Translations under genes and position numbers: made by a program
Notes under the pieces: generated by a model
Seen by the model: only the letters and a program-made list of their open reading frames with translations
Databases searched by the model: none
Told to the model about the DNA's origin: nothing
Part shown: positions 1-8,737 of the stretch, one piece after another
Layout: every line of letters starts with the position of its first letter
Numbering within the stretch: position 1 is the first letter of the stretch
DNA from: Campylobacterales bacterium
GTDB lineage: Bacteria; Campylobacterota; Campylobacteria; Campylobacterales; Sulfurospirillaceae
Assembly (NCBI GenBank): GCA_024280575.1
Contig: JAJRPV010000016.1
Span: 1 to 45,466, forward strand
Length of the DNA stretch: 45,466 bases
Direction of reading: 5' to 3'

Positions 1-117
1 ATGGTTCAATCTTTAGACAAAGAAGCTAAGCATGTGGGAGTAAGTCGTCAAGCCGTTATAAAAATGTGGTTAGCAGAAAAACTTCAAAGCTTAAACTCTA
101 CTGCCGCAGCTACATAA
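1..117 (+). CDS. Ribbon-helix-helix antitoxin, C-terminal part (cut by window edge)
   Basis: The frame is open from base 1 to a TAA at 115-117 and encodes 38 residues. It reads MVQSLDKEAKHVGVSRQAVI and then an IKMWLAEKL-type helix, which is the C-terminal half of CopG/BrnA-like ribbon-helix-helix antitoxins. In that family this segment is the helix-turn-helix after the DNA-contacting beta strand. The beta strand and true start would lie left of the window, so the internal ATG at base 1 is probably not the start. Such antitoxins neutralise a small RNase toxin usually encoded just before them, outside this window. Assignment to a subfamily is uncertain. Confidence 0.65.
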   Translation: MVQSLDKEAKHVGVSRQAVIKMWLAEKLQSLNSTAAAT

Positions 118-377
118 CAAGTACGAGGAGACCAATAATTTTTACCCTGGCAGGAAAATTATCGCTCACGACTGCCGTTGTATCCAAGTGTTTAGGAACA
201 ATGGCAGATTTGATTGTAAGTTAAAAGTTCTTTAAATAGGCTTTTAAGCTAAAAAATTTACTTTAAGTTTTAAGTCTTTCTTGCCTATCCCTTACTTGTT
301 TAGAAAAAAGTAGGCAAAAAAAGTTTCTGAGAACTTTTGAATATGCCTATTTATAGGTAAATTTAAATTTAGGTATT
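118..377. other. Gene-free stretch with two consecutive hairpins
   Basis: No convincing gene is seen in 118-377. Two inverted repeats follow the antitoxin tail: an 8-bp stem (135-142 with 155-162) and a 10-bp stem with one G-T pair (172-181 with 198-207) extended by TCC/GGA inside the loop. The second could form a strong RNA or single-stranded DNA hairpin. Neither is followed by a T run, so neither looks like a standard terminator. The rest is AT-rich with nothing recognisable. Confidence 0.5.
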
Positions 378-512
378 TATGGAAATGCCTCAAATTGCTC
401 TAAAGATCCTAATGGTTATTGGTCTGTTCATGGTTGTGGACATGGTAGCGCTACCATACACGGTGGAATAGGAAAAATAATAAAGCATATTGTTAATAAT
501 ATGTGTCAATAA
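357..512 (+). pseudogene. Unrecognised C-terminal gene remnant
   Basis: An open frame from 357 to a TAA at 510-512 encodes a peptide with the non-random stretch NGYWSVHGCGHGSATIHGG, ending in HIVNNMCQ. The codons look like real coding sequence, but there is no start codon with a ribosome site, and a TAG lies just upstream at 354-356. It therefore looks like the tail of a gene whose front has been lost. I do not recognise the family. Its position between antitoxin fragments fits a decayed accessory region. Confidence 0.3.
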
Positions 513-566
513 TAATTTTATGCTATAATAAGTCAAAAAACTTAGCAGGGAGTTTTCATAACTGTT

Positions 567-745
567 ATGGCAAAAAAACTGCTGAAAATATTTTACACTC
601 TCTCCCTGATGATTCATCTTGTGATGAGATATTAAAAGAACTTGCTTTTGCAAGGATGATTGATAGAGGTTTAAATGATTCTAAAAATAACAAAACTATA
701 TCAAATGAGGAAATGAAACAAAAAATCAAACAATGGCAGAAATAA
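567..745 (+). CDS. RelB/ParD-type antitoxin with 5' frameshift in an A7 run
   Basis: The frame ending at the TAA at 743-745 encodes ENILHSLPDDSSCDEILKEL, then a helix with FARMIDRG and a tail ending EEMKQKIKQWQK. This matches short antitoxins paired with RelE/ParE toxins. The natural start appears to be ATG at 567-569, after the ribosome site AGGGAG at about 548-553, but it is one base out of frame. If the seven A at 572-578 were eight, the protein would start MAKKTAENIL and be about 60 residues long. As read, the only in-frame start is at 503, with a poor ribosome site and an implausible N terminus. The toxin remnant follows directly. Confidence 0.6.
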
Positions 746-746
746 G

Positions 747-1003
747 ATGAACTGAAGAATCCCTAAGGTGGATGGAGGATATTCATGATTATATTTCTGA
801 GGATAGTATGAATATTGCAAACAAAGTTATAGATGATATTTATGAAAAAGCTCAAATTTTACAGACTATGCCAGAAGTATGGACATTATAAAATAGCTTA
901 TTTGATAAAAGAAAGTGGAGATATTGATATTTTGGGTGTACTTCATTGTTCACTTGATATAGAAAAGTATTTAAGGATACAGCAAAGCACCGGGGAGAAA
1001 TGA
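747..1003 (+). pseudogene. RelE/ParE-family toxin, degraded
   Basis: Two frames carry matching halves of one small toxin. The first (751 to about 872) reads TEESLRWMEDIHDYISEDS and onward to QTMPE. The second (about 882-1003) reads HYKIAYLIKESGDIDILGVL and ends after YLRIQQSTGEK. The family is normally about 95-100 residues in one frame, with the sequence between these blocks holding part of the active surface. Here that part is deleted, the frame shifts, and the ATG at 747 runs into TGA after two codons. The toxin is almost certainly dead, which makes the adjacent antitoxin an orphan. Confidence 0.65.
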
Positions 1004-1077
1004 ACTAACACGGCGAGTTTATTAAAGTTTTAGGGACAGGTGAAATAATTAAATTAAAAATTAATTTGGAGAAAACA

Positions 1078-1509
1078 ATGAAAAAAGTTATACCAATATT
1101 GATAATATCATCAATATATGTAAATGCAGGATTTTTTGGAAGTATTGCAAGTACTGCAATAGGTACATCTTTGGCATCAAAAGGTGGTGGCACAGTATAT
1201 GTTAATGATATCAAAAAAAGAATGAATCAAGTAAATTCATATTTATGGCATATGCATGAAAATAAGAAATATACACAAAATTATAAATTTTATCTAAAAT
1301 GGCAAGAAAATAGTATTGCAAAATCTGGTTACGATGATATCAGTTTCTTAGATACAATAGCTTGGGTATATAAAGACAACGGCAATAGAAAAAAAGCTAT
1401 TGAGATATATGAAACAAGAATTTTACCTTGGGTTGATATCTGGTTTAAAGATAATAAAAAAGCATTTAGAGATAAATGGAAAAAATATTATAAAGATATT
1501 AAAAAGTAG
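1078..1509 (+). CDS. Small exported protein of unknown function
   Basis: The product is 143 residues from the ATG at 1078, which has GGAG at 1068-1071; the frame also allows a TTG at 1066. It begins MKKVIPILIISSIYVNA, a classic signal peptide with likely cleavage after VNA, followed by a glycine- and alanine-rich GFFGSIASTAIGTSLASKGG segment. The mature part is lysine- and tryptophan-rich. It contains FLDTIAWVYKDNGNRKKAIE, which resembles a single TPR-like helical hairpin. I do not recognise the family. It is probably periplasmic or outer-membrane associated and stands alone between a toxin remnant and alr. Confidence 0.6.
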   Translation: MKKVIPILIISSIYVNAGFFGSIASTAIGTSLASKGGGTVYVNDIKKRMNQVNSYLWHMHENKKYTQNYKFYLKWQENSIAKSGYDDISFLDTIAWVYKDNGNRKKAIEIYETRILPWVDIWFKDNKKAFRDKWKKYYKDIKK

Positions 1510-1579
1510 GACACAACAAAACAACAATTATGAGGACATAATACTTGTTTATCAAACCCTCTAAAACAAAGAGTTTCGT

Positions 1580-2608
1580 CTATGCAACTTCTCTTTTTAT
1601 CCAAGGCATTAGTTTTGTTAAAATCTCATAGGTTATGGTGTTGAAATACTTTGAAATCTCGCTCACATCATCAAAGAGACATATTTCATCTTTTTCGCCC
1701 TCTACGCACAGGCTGTCCATCGACACCCTGCCTAAGATTTTTTGTCCGTTTGCGATGCTTAAATCTCCTAGTCCATCATATCTGAAAAAACCATCCCCGT
1801 AACCTATGTCATAGGTAGATATTATTTTATCACTATCGGCTACATGTACGCCTCCATAACCTACTTTTTGACCTTTTTTTAGAACTCTTGTGCTTAATCT
1901 ATTTGCATAAAGTGAAAGCACGGGCTTTAAATCATAAGTTGCTATATTTTTATCTATATGAGTGTATCCATAAGTTGCTATCCCACATCTTGCAAAATCG
2001 TCTTCTATCGTCTTTTGGCTTCTTAGGAGTGCCGAAGAATTACAAGAGTGAAAATTTGGCATATCCAGCCTTAACTCTTTTATGCACTTTATCGCCTCTT
2101 TCTTTGCATCTTTCCAATTTTCCTGCTGCCAAAAAAGTTCAGCATTAAAATCATCTGCACTTCTAAAATGTGTAAAAACTCCTTTTAGATTTAGTGAATT
2201 TTCTTTGATTAAGCCTAGCGATTCTCTTATCTCGCTCATCAATACTCCGCTTCTATGCATACCTGTATCAATATTGAGGTGGATATTTGAATTTTTCGGA
2301 AATCTTTTTAAAAATTCCAAAGAGTGCACTGCATAAGAGATATTGTCTTTTAGTTTGTTTTGTGAGGGGTGGTCGGCCAGTATCAAAACCTCATCAAATA
2401 AATCCTCTACATGTAGAGCTTCTTCTAGGTTTTTAACGGCTGCTTTTTTTATACCAAATCTACTTGCCAATTTTGCCATAATCTCCAAACCATGACCATA
2501 GGCATTGTCTTTAATAACAGCCATTAGTTTATCTTTTCCACCCGCTTTTTGGCAAAGCAACTCAAGATTATGATAATAGTTATCTTCTTTTATGACGATT
2601 TTTGCCAT
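1580..2608 (-). CDS. alr: Alanine racemase
   Basis: PLP-dependent enzyme converting L-alanine to D-alanine for peptidoglycan, in the cytoplasm. At 342 residues it is a normal length for this phylum. The PLP-binding lysine is K33 in AVIKDNAYGHG. The substrate-binding region HLNIDTGMHRSG, the Ser/Asn-rich FHSCNSSALL and the C-terminal catalytic tyrosine region VGYGGVHVADSDK with DIGYGDGFFR are all visible, as is the LGRVSMD motif. The start follows the stop of the upstream 77-residue gene by one base, so the two are probably translated from one mRNA. No sign of damage is seen. Confidence 0.93.
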   Translation of the reverse strand: MAKIVIKEDNYYHNLELLCQKAGGKDKLMAVIKDNAYGHGLEIMAKLASRFGIKKAAVKNLEEALHVEDLFDEVLILADHPSQNKLKDNISYAVHSLEFLKRFPKNSNIHLNIDTGMHRSGVLMSEIRESLGLIKENSLNLKGVFTHFRSADDFNAELFWQQENWKDAKKEAIKCIKELRLDMPNFHSCNSSALLRSQKTIEDDFARCGIATYGYTHIDKNIATYDLKPVLSLYANRLSTRVLKKGQKVGYGGVHVADSDKIISTYDIGYGDGFFRYDGLGDLSIANGQKILGRVSMDSLCVEGEKDEICLFDDVSEISKYFNTITYEILTKLMPWIKREVA

Positions 2609-2609
2609 T

Positions 2610-2843
2610 TTACTCTGCTTTTAAATCATATGCTTTTACTAAAAATCCTCTTAGCTTTCTTGCCTGATAGTCAAGTTTATGAAAATGGCTATATACACTT
2701 TTTGCATCAAGTGTCGGATTGTCTGAGAAATCGTAAGCAATTCCTCGTTTATCTTTTGGAATATTTTCATCTAAAAAGTTATAAAAATCTGTTCTTATTT
2801 TGATTAAATCATCTAACTCTTTTGCGATATCTTCTTTTTTCAC
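2610..2843 (-). CDS. Small cytoplasmic protein of unknown function, upstream of alr
   Basis: The product is 77 residues, charged and helical, starting MKKEDIAKELDDLIKIRTDF and containing SVYSHFHKLDYQARKLRGFL. It has no signal peptide or membrane segment. The stop is immediately before the alr start, so it is likely translationally linked to alr. I do not recognise a named family. The clean coding frame and tight spacing argue that it is real. Its start lies 143 bases from nuoA, and the two units diverge. Confidence 0.65.
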   Translation of the reverse strand: MKKEDIAKELDDLIKIRTDFYNFLDENIPKDKRGIAYDFSDNPTLDAKSVYSHFHKLDYQARKLRGFLVKAYDLKAE

Positions 2844-2985
2844 TGTTTCTGCCTCTAATGTTTTTTGAAATTATACTATATTTTAAATTGAAAAAATTAT
2901 GATATCAAAAAACTATACATTTTTTTTACTTTTGTTTTAAATTAGTTTGGTTATCATATCTTAAAAATACCAAAGGGACATTACT

Positions 2986-3348
2986 ATGTCATCACAAATT
3001 TTTCTAGCATCTTCGATTATAGTTATATTAGTTATTTCGATTCCTACCATGTTTCTTATGACTAGCAAATTAGGACCTAGAAATAAGAAACATAAAACCA
3101 AAAATATCTCTTATGAGAGTGGTGTAACAAAATCCATAGGCAGTAGCGACGGTCAATTTAGTGTAAAGTTTTATTTGGTGGCACTTTTATTTGTGCTTTT
3201 TGATGTAGAAATTATCTTTTTACTTCCATGGGCTGTAAATGTTAGAGAGTTAGGCTTTTTTGGATTAGCTGAGATGTTTACTTTTATGACACTGCTACTA
3301 GCAGGATTAATTTACATATACAAAGCAAAGGCATTATCATGGCAGTAA
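2986..3348 (+). CDS. nuoA: NADH-quinone oxidoreductase subunit A
   Basis: Small membrane subunit of complex I at the junction of the membrane and peripheral arms. At 120 residues it has three membrane helices: residues about 6-26, 63-83 and 93-113. The conserved YESGV loop (residues 44-48) and the FYLVALLFVLFDVEIIFLLP signature are present. The start has the ribosome site AAAGGGA nine bases upstream. It is the first gene of the + strand nuo block and overlaps nuoB by 10 bases. The promoter probably lies in the 142-base AT-rich gap shared with the gene upstream of alr, but I see no clear -35 and -10 pair. Confidence 0.95.
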   Translation: MSSQIFLASSIIVILVISIPTMFLMTSKLGPRNKKHKTKNISYESGVTKSIGSSDGQFSVKFYLVALLFVLFDVEIIFLLPWAVNVRELGFFGLAEMFTFMTLLLAGLIYIYKAKALSWQ

Positions 3349-3863
3349 CAGGTGAAGAGGCAATCTTCGGCGACAGTGTAATCACAACAAAACTAGACAG
3401 TGCGATTGCGTGGGCTAGAGAATCCTCTATGTGGCCTTATATATTTGGAACTGCTTGCTGTGCGATTGAATTTATGAGTGTGGCTTCTAGCAAATTTGAT
3501 ATATCCAGATTTGGGGCAGAAGTTGTAAGGTTTTCTCCTAGGCAAGCAGATCTACTTATAATAGCAGGAACGGTAAGCTACAAACAAGCTCCGATTTTAA
3601 AGAGAATTTATGACCAAATGACAGAGCCAAAGTGGGTAGTAAGTGCGGGAGCTTGTGCATGTAGCGGTGGCTTTTATGATAATTATACTACTCTTCAAGG
3701 AATTGATCGGATAATCCCTGTTGATGTTTATATTTCAGGTTGCCCTCCTCGCCCCGAAGCTTTTTTGGAAGGATTGATGCAAATACAAAAATTGCAGGCA
3801 AAACCTAGTAAATACTTAGAAAAAAGATCAAAACGAGATTTTAAAGGCTTATTAGATGCTTAG
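3339..3863 (+). CDS. nuoB: NADH-quinone oxidoreductase subunit B
   Basis: Carries the terminal 4Fe-4S cluster N2, which passes electrons to quinone. The ligands are all visible: the adjacent cysteines in GTACCAIEFMS, the cysteine in GACACSGG and the one in SGCPPRPEAF. At 174 residues it is a normal length. The start lies inside the end of nuoA, and the stop overlaps the nuoCD start, so the genes are translationally coupled. The quinone-site region SRFGAEVVRFSPRQADLLII is well conserved. Confidence 0.96.
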   Translation: MAVTGEEAIFGDSVITTKLDSAIAWARESSMWPYIFGTACCAIEFMSVASSKFDISRFGAEVVRFSPRQADLLIIAGTVSYKQAPILKRIYDQMTEPKWVVSAGACACSGGFYDNYTTLQGIDRIIPVDVYISGCPPRPEAFLEGLMQIQKLQAKPSKYLEKRSKRDFKGLLDA

Positions 3864-5520
3864 TATGTGTGACGATAAAATAGATTTTGATAGAAAAGAA
3901 AATAATCACTATATTGTAAAACTAAGCGACATGAAAAAAGCTATAAAATTCTTAAAAGAGAGTGAAAATTATAATTTTTTGCTTGATATTACTGCTGTTG
4001 ATTACTCCAAGTACAAAGAAAACCATTCAAAAAGATTTGCTATCATTTACTTATTAAAAAACAAAGATTTTGACAACTTGGTAATCTTAAAAGCTTATCT
4101 AAATGAAGACGAAATAATAGACTCCATCACCGACTTATACAAGTCTGCAAACTGGGCAGAGCGAGAAGTTTGGGATCAATACGGTTTAAAATTCAAGAAC
4201 CATCCAAATTTAAAAAGAATACTAAATCACAAAGAGTTTATGGGTCACCCGTTAAGAAAAGATTATCCGACCACAAAAGGACAGCTTTGCACCAAAACTG
4301 ATGATTTAATGGATGAAATGGTGCCAAAATTAAAAGCTAAAGGGTATGAAAACCATGAAGATTTGATGTTTTTAAACCTAGGTCCGGCACATCCTGCTAG
4401 TCACGGAACTATTAGAAATTTTGTAGCACTTGAGGGCGAAACTATCATCAGCGCAGTTAGCGAAATAGGCTATTTACACAGAGGCTTTGAAAAATCTTGT
4501 GAAAATCATACTTATAATCAAATCATACCTTACACAGATAGATTAAATTATTGCTCGGCTATTTTGAACAATATAGCTTTTGCTCATACAGTAGAAGGTA
4601 TGCTTGGTGTTGAACTCCCTGAACGAGGACAATTTATAAGAGTAATCATCGGAGAATTATCAAGGATTATCGACCATCTTGTCTGTTTGGCAGCAAATTT
4701 GGTTGATATGGGAGCTTTGACAAACTATTGGTATCTTTATAATCCTAGAGAGACTGCTTACACGCTTCTCTCGAAACTAACTGGTGCTAGACTTACAAAT
4801 TCTTACATGCGCATTGGCGGTATGACTCATGATTTATATGATGGTTTTGAAGAAGATTTAAAAGAGTGCATAAAAGATGTTGAAAAGGGCATGGATGATT
4901 CGCTCAGTCTGATAGAACACAATAGAATCTTTCAAGATAGGTCCCAAAATATAGGCATAGTTTCAGGTGATGATGCGATAAATAGAGGATTTAGTGGTCC
5001 AAACCTAAGAGCAAGCGGTGTTAATTATGATGTCAGAAAAAATAATCCTTACTACTTTTATGATACATTTGATTTTGATGTAGCTCTTGGAAGTGTTGGT
5101 GATGTATATGATAGAATGATGGTCAGATTTGAAGAGATAAGACAAAGTATAAAAATTATAAATCAAGCCATGAAAAAATTGCCAGATGGCGAAATAAATG
5201 TCTCAAACCATGCAATTTCTTTTCCAAAAAAACAAAATGTTTATAGCAACATAGAAGGTTTAATGAATCAGTTTAAACTCGTCATGGAAGGCGTAAAAGT
5301 GCCTAAGGGAGAATATTATAGATCTATTGAAGCAGCAAACGGGGAACTTGGTTTTTATATCATCAGTGACGGAAGTGGAACACCATACAAAGTAAAAGTA
5401 AGACCCCCTTGTTTTTATGCTATGAGTGCACTTGGCGATATGATTGAAGGAGAGATGATAGCCGACGCAGTCCTTGACCTTGGCAGTTTAAATATAATAG
5501 CAGGAGAGCTAGACAGATGA
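3856..5520 (+). CDS. nuoCD: NADH-quinone oxidoreductase fused subunits C and D
   Basis: One 554-residue protein joins the 30-kDa-like subunit C (about residues 15-145, with WAEREVWDQYGLKFKNHPNL and HPLRKDYP) to the 49-kDa-like subunit D (about 165-554). The D part shows LNLGPAHPASHGT, GYLHRGFEK, TDRLNYCSA and the C-terminal PPCFYAMSALGDMI and DLGSLNIIAGELDR, including the quinone-cavity His and Tyr regions. The fusion is known from Escherichia coli, whereas the Campylobacter and Helicobacter genes are separate. A second in-frame ATG at 3865 could be the start instead. The stop overlaps the nuoE start by four bases (ATGA). Confidence 0.95.
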   Translation: MLSMCDDKIDFDRKENNHYIVKLSDMKKAIKFLKESENYNFLLDITAVDYSKYKENHSKRFAIIYLLKNKDFDNLVILKAYLNEDEIIDSITDLYKSANWAEREVWDQYGLKFKNHPNLKRILNHKEFMGHPLRKDYPTTKGQLCTKTDDLMDEMVPKLKAKGYENHEDLMFLNLGPAHPASHGTIRNFVALEGETIISAVSEIGYLHRGFEKSCENHTYNQIIPYTDRLNYCSAILNNIAFAHTVEGMLGVELPERGQFIRVIIGELSRIIDHLVCLAANLVDMGALTNYWYLYNPRETAYTLLSKLTGARLTNSYMRIGGMTHDLYDGFEEDLKECIKDVEKGMDDSLSLIEHNRIFQDRSQNIGIVSGDDAINRGFSGPNLRASGVNYDVRKNNPYYFYDTFDFDVALGSVGDVYDRMMVRFEEIRQSIKIINQAMKKLPDGEINVSNHAISFPKKQNVYSNIEGLMNQFKLVMEGVKVPKGEYYRSIEAANGELGFYIISDGSGTPYKVKVRPPCFYAMSALGDMIEGEMIADAVLDLGSLNIIAGELDR

Positions 5521-5990
5521 GTTGGCAATTTAACGCAGAAAATGAAAATAAATTTCAAGATTTATTAAAAAGATATCCGAAGAAAAACTCACTTGCTCTA
5601 CCAGCACTGTGGATGATACAATATCAAGATGGATGGATTTGTGAAGATGCCATGAAGTTTTTAGCAAAAAAATTAGATACAAGCCCCATGGATATCTATT
5701 CCGTCGCTTCTTTTTACACCATGTTTCATCTTCAGCCAATAGGGAAATATAATATTCAAGTATGCAAAACACTTTCTTGCAAACTCAGAGGAAGTGAAGA
5801 TATAAAAAAACATATAGAAAACCGTCTTGGTATAAAAGCAGGAGAAAGTACAAAAGATATGAAGTTTACCATCACGGAAGTAGAGTGTTTGGGCTCTTGC
5901 GGAACAGCACCTTGCGTGTGTATCAATGAAGACTATATCCAAAATACTACTCCTCAAATGATAGATGAAATTCTGGATGGTTTAAAATGA
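5517..5990 (+). CDS. nuoE: NADH-quinone oxidoreductase subunit E (24-kDa type)
   Basis: Thioredoxin-like subunit of the NADH-oxidising module, holding the 2Fe-2S cluster N1a. At 157 residues the four ligands are visible: CKTLSC (five residues apart) and, about 40 residues later, CLGSCGTAPC. The N-terminal helical domain has KNSLALPALWMIQYQDGWIC and SPMDIYSVASFYTMF. The start overlaps nuoCD (ATGA), and the stop overlaps nuoF. Campylobacter and Helicobacter lack nuoE and nuoF, so this points to a complex I that uses NADH directly. Confidence 0.94.
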   Translation: MSWQFNAENENKFQDLLKRYPKKNSLALPALWMIQYQDGWICEDAMKFLAKKLDTSPMDIYSVASFYTMFHLQPIGKYNIQVCKTLSCKLRGSEDIKKHIENRLGIKAGESTKDMKFTITEVECLGSCGTAPCVCINEDYIQNTTPQMIDEILDGLK

Positions 5991-7231
5991 TTAAAAAAAT
6001 TGAGAGTAGAAACTTTAATATAAAAGACTCACATGTACTACAAGTTGCAAGGCAAAATGGAAGATACTCATCTTTGGAAAAACTCTTCAGTATGAGTTGC
6101 GAAGATGTCTTGAATGAAGTTGATAAAAGTGGCTTAAGAGGGAAAGGTGGTGGGGGAGCAGCGACTGGTGGCAAATGGAAATTAGTACCAAATCCGAGCA
6201 AAAAGCCAACATATCTTATAGTAAATGCAGATGAAAGTGAGCCTGGAACTTTCAAAGACAGGCAAATTTTGGAGTACGACCCTCACCTTTTACTCGAAGG
6301 CATTATCTGTTCGAGTTATGCTTTGCATGCCCATCACGCTTACATCTATATAAGAGGAGAATATGTTTTTTGGGCAAAAAGACTTCAAATTGCCATAGAT
6401 GAAGCTTACAAGGCAGGAATCATCGGAGAGAGTGTTTTAGGATATGACTACAAGCTTGATATCACACTTCACAGAGGTGCGGGGGCTTATATATGCGGTG
6501 AAAAAAGTGCTCTTGTCGAATCACTTGAAGGCAAACGAGGACACCCTAGACTTAAACCTCAACAAAAAGAGCCCGAATGGTTTTTTGGATGCCCGGCAGT
6601 TGTAAATAATGTAGAAACAATAGCAAGCGTCCCTTATATAGTTGAAAATGGCTTTAAAGCCTATAGGGAATTTGGTACAGAAAAAAGTCCCGGGACTATG
6701 CTTTTTGGGATGAGTGGACATGTGGAAAAACCTGGTATTTATGAGATACAATTTGGTGAAAGCATGAGCGAATTTATAGAAAGAATCGGTAGAGGTATTA
6801 AAAACGGCAAAAAGCTAAAGGCTATTATACCCGGAGGCTCTTCCGTGCCGGTATTAAGAGCTGACGAGATAGAAGGAATAACACTAGATTATGAATCTCT
6901 GAAGGCACATGGCTCTAGCCTTGGAACAGGCGGAATGATACTGATGGACGAGAGTGTATTTATGCCAGATGTTGTTAAAAATCTCTTTGAATTTTATCAT
7001 CACGAAAGTTGCGGTCAATGCACCCCTTGTCGAGAGGGAGTCGGCTGGAGTGATAAACTGATGGGGAAAATTTTAGATGGACATGGAACAAAAAAAGATT
7101 TAGATACTCTATTGAGTTTGAGTTTCATACTAAATGGAAAAACAATTTGCGTCTTTGCACCTTCGGTTGCTTATATCATAGACAGCTACATAGGTAAATT
7201 TAAAGATGAATTTTACTCTTTGGTAAAATAA
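5987..7231 (+). CDS. nuoF: NADH-quinone oxidoreductase subunit F (NADH and FMN binding)
   Basis: NADH-oxidising subunit with FMN and 4Fe-4S cluster N3. At 414 residues it shows the glycine-rich GLRGKGGGGAATGGKW for FMN/NADH, NADESEPGTFKDR, GAGAYICGEKSALVESLEGK, a SLBB-like region (about 245-330) and the cluster ligands in ESCGQCTPCREG plus a later Cys (ICVFAPS). It ends six bases from the nuoN stop on the other strand, so the two nuo blocks converge here with no room for separate terminators. Confidence 0.95.
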   Translation: MIKKIESRNFNIKDSHVLQVARQNGRYSSLEKLFSMSCEDVLNEVDKSGLRGKGGGGAATGGKWKLVPNPSKKPTYLIVNADESEPGTFKDRQILEYDPHLLLEGIICSSYALHAHHAYIYIRGEYVFWAKRLQIAIDEAYKAGIIGESVLGYDYKLDITLHRGAGAYICGEKSALVESLEGKRGHPRLKPQQKEPEWFFGCPAVVNNVETIASVPYIVENGFKAYREFGTEKSPGTMLFGMSGHVEKPGIYEIQFGESMSEFIERIGRGIKNGKKLKAIIPGGSSVPVLRADEIEGITLDYESLKAHGSSLGTGGMILMDESVFMPDVVKNLFEFYHHESCGQCTPCREGVGWSDKLMGKILDGHGTKKDLDTLLSLSFILNGKTICVFAPSVAYIIDSYIGKFKDEFYSLVK

Positions 7232-7237
7232 TAAAGC

Positions 7238-8737
7238 CTACATAAACAAAGATTGATAAGCTAATTTTGCCGTATCTATCAAAAAGTCAATTCCAGGGAA
7301 ATATGAGATTAGGGTATTTCCTATTCCGCCCCAAATGATTAGAACTGCCATCAAAGCTATAACTAATGGCGGTATTCCTTTTAGCGGTGGAATTTCACCT
7401 TTCATTTCCGGACTTGGGTAAAAATACATCAGAGCTATAAGCTTAAAATAATAATAAACAGATATAAATGTTGCCAATATTCCTATAACAGCCAAAGATG
7501 TATATCCTGATTCTATGGCTCCTACAAATATATAAAATTTACCTATAAAACCGATAGTTGACGGAATACCTGCCAAAGATAACATAAATATACTCATCAT
7601 AGCAGCCATATAAGGTCTTACATGTGAAAATCCTCTAAAGTCTTCATAAGTGACTCTCAGATGGTCGTCTGAAGCTATGTATGAAAGCATACCGAAAGCT
7701 CCCATAGAAGATAAAAAGTATGCGATTAAGTAGAAGATAATAGAAGTTGATGCACTTTCACCTAAACTGTTGATTGATACAAATGCGATGAGTAAATATC
7801 CGGTATGTACAATACTTGAAGCTGCCAACATTCTTTTTAGGCTAGTTTGAAAAACTGCTAAAAAACTTCCATAAAGCATAGTTAAAATTGCTATATAAAA
7901 AAGAATATCACTCCATATATTTTTCAATTCATGAAAATCTATCAAAACAAATCTAAGTATAAAACCAAAAATTGCAACCTTAAAAGTAGAAGCCATAAAT
8001 GCAGTTATTGGCAAAGGTGCAGACTCATAGACATCCATAGACCAATTTTGAAATGGAAAAGCCGCAATTTTAAATAAAAATGTTATCAATATCAGAGTTC
8101 CACCTGCCATAACCAATGTCATATCTTGGCTACTATGGGTTGTTAAATATTTTGCAATATCAATCATATTTGTACTTCTAGTTCCGGCATAAATAAGAAC
8201 TATTCCCAATAAAAACATAATTCCTGCAAAAGAACCTAATATCAAATACCTGAAACTGCCTTCTACTCTTCTAATATTGGTTTTTTGAAAGCCGATCAAA
8301 GAGTACAAAGAAATTGAAGCAATTTCCAAAGCTATAAAAGTAGTAAAAAGCTCTCTTGATTCAACAAGCAATATCATCCCGAAGACTGAAAAAAGAAGCA
8401 AAGAAAAAACTTCGCCCCTTAGCATATTTGATTTTTCAAAGTAATGAGTTCCTACCCACACAGTTACAATTCCACCTGCTATTATAATAGAGCTAAAATA
8501 TCCTGCAAATGTATCTACAACAATCATAGAAGAAAAAATGCCGGAAAATGGGGTTACAGAATAGACCATGCCAAAGTTTAAGGTATTTGATAGCAATGCT
8601 ATAATTAAAAACGAGAAAGCAACCCAAGAGAGTCTATTTATACTAAAACTTTTGATTGGACTAAGCATCATCAAGACAATAGCTCCGATACCAACTGATA
8701 AAAGTGGCAAAAGATAGATTATATCATCATATTTCAT
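7238..8737 (-). CDS. nuoN: NADH-quinone oxidoreductase subunit N
   Basis: Antiporter-like proton-pumping membrane subunit, 499 residues and about 14 helices. The key membrane glutamate lies in FIALEIASISLYSLIGF and the lysine region is in FLFKIAAFPFQNWSMDVYE. The conserved TGYLLIAF and LAGIPSTIGFIGKFYIF segments are also seen. The ATG overlaps the nuoM stop by four bases. It is the last gene of the - strand block and abuts nuoF. Confidence 0.95.
   Translation of the reverse strand: MKYDDIIYLLPLLSVGIGAIVLMMLSPIKSFSINRLSWVAFSFLIIALLSNTLNFGMVYSVTPFSGIFSSMIVVDTFAGYFSSIIIAGGIVTVWVGTHYFEKSNMLRGEVFSLLLFSVFGMILLVESRELFTTFIALEIASISLYSLIGFQKTNIRRVEGSFRYLILGSFAGIMFLLGIVLIYAGTRSTNMIDIAKYLTTHSSQDMTLVMAGGTLILITFLFKIAAFPFQNWSMDVYESAPLPITAFMASTFKVAIFGFILRFVLIDFHELKNIWSDILFYIAILTMLYGSFLAVFQTSLKRMLAASSIVHTGYLLIAFVSINSLGESASTSIIFYLIAYFLSSMGAFGMLSYIASDDHLRVTYEDFRGFSHVRPYMAAMMSIFMLSLAGIPSTIGFIGKFYIFVGAIESGYTSLAVIGILATFISVYYYFKLIALMYFYPSPEMKGEIPPLKGIPPLVIALMAVLIIWGGIGNTLISYFPGIDFLIDTAKLAYQSLFM

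Noticed and set aside
1-1509. Prophage or genomic island at the left end
   Set aside because: No integrase, phage structural gene, insertion sequence or tRNA attachment site is seen in the window; only toxin-antitoxin pieces are present.
5530-5957. Open frames opposite nuoE and nuoF
   Set aside because: They lack ribosome sites and recognisable products and follow from the codon use of the genes on the other strand.
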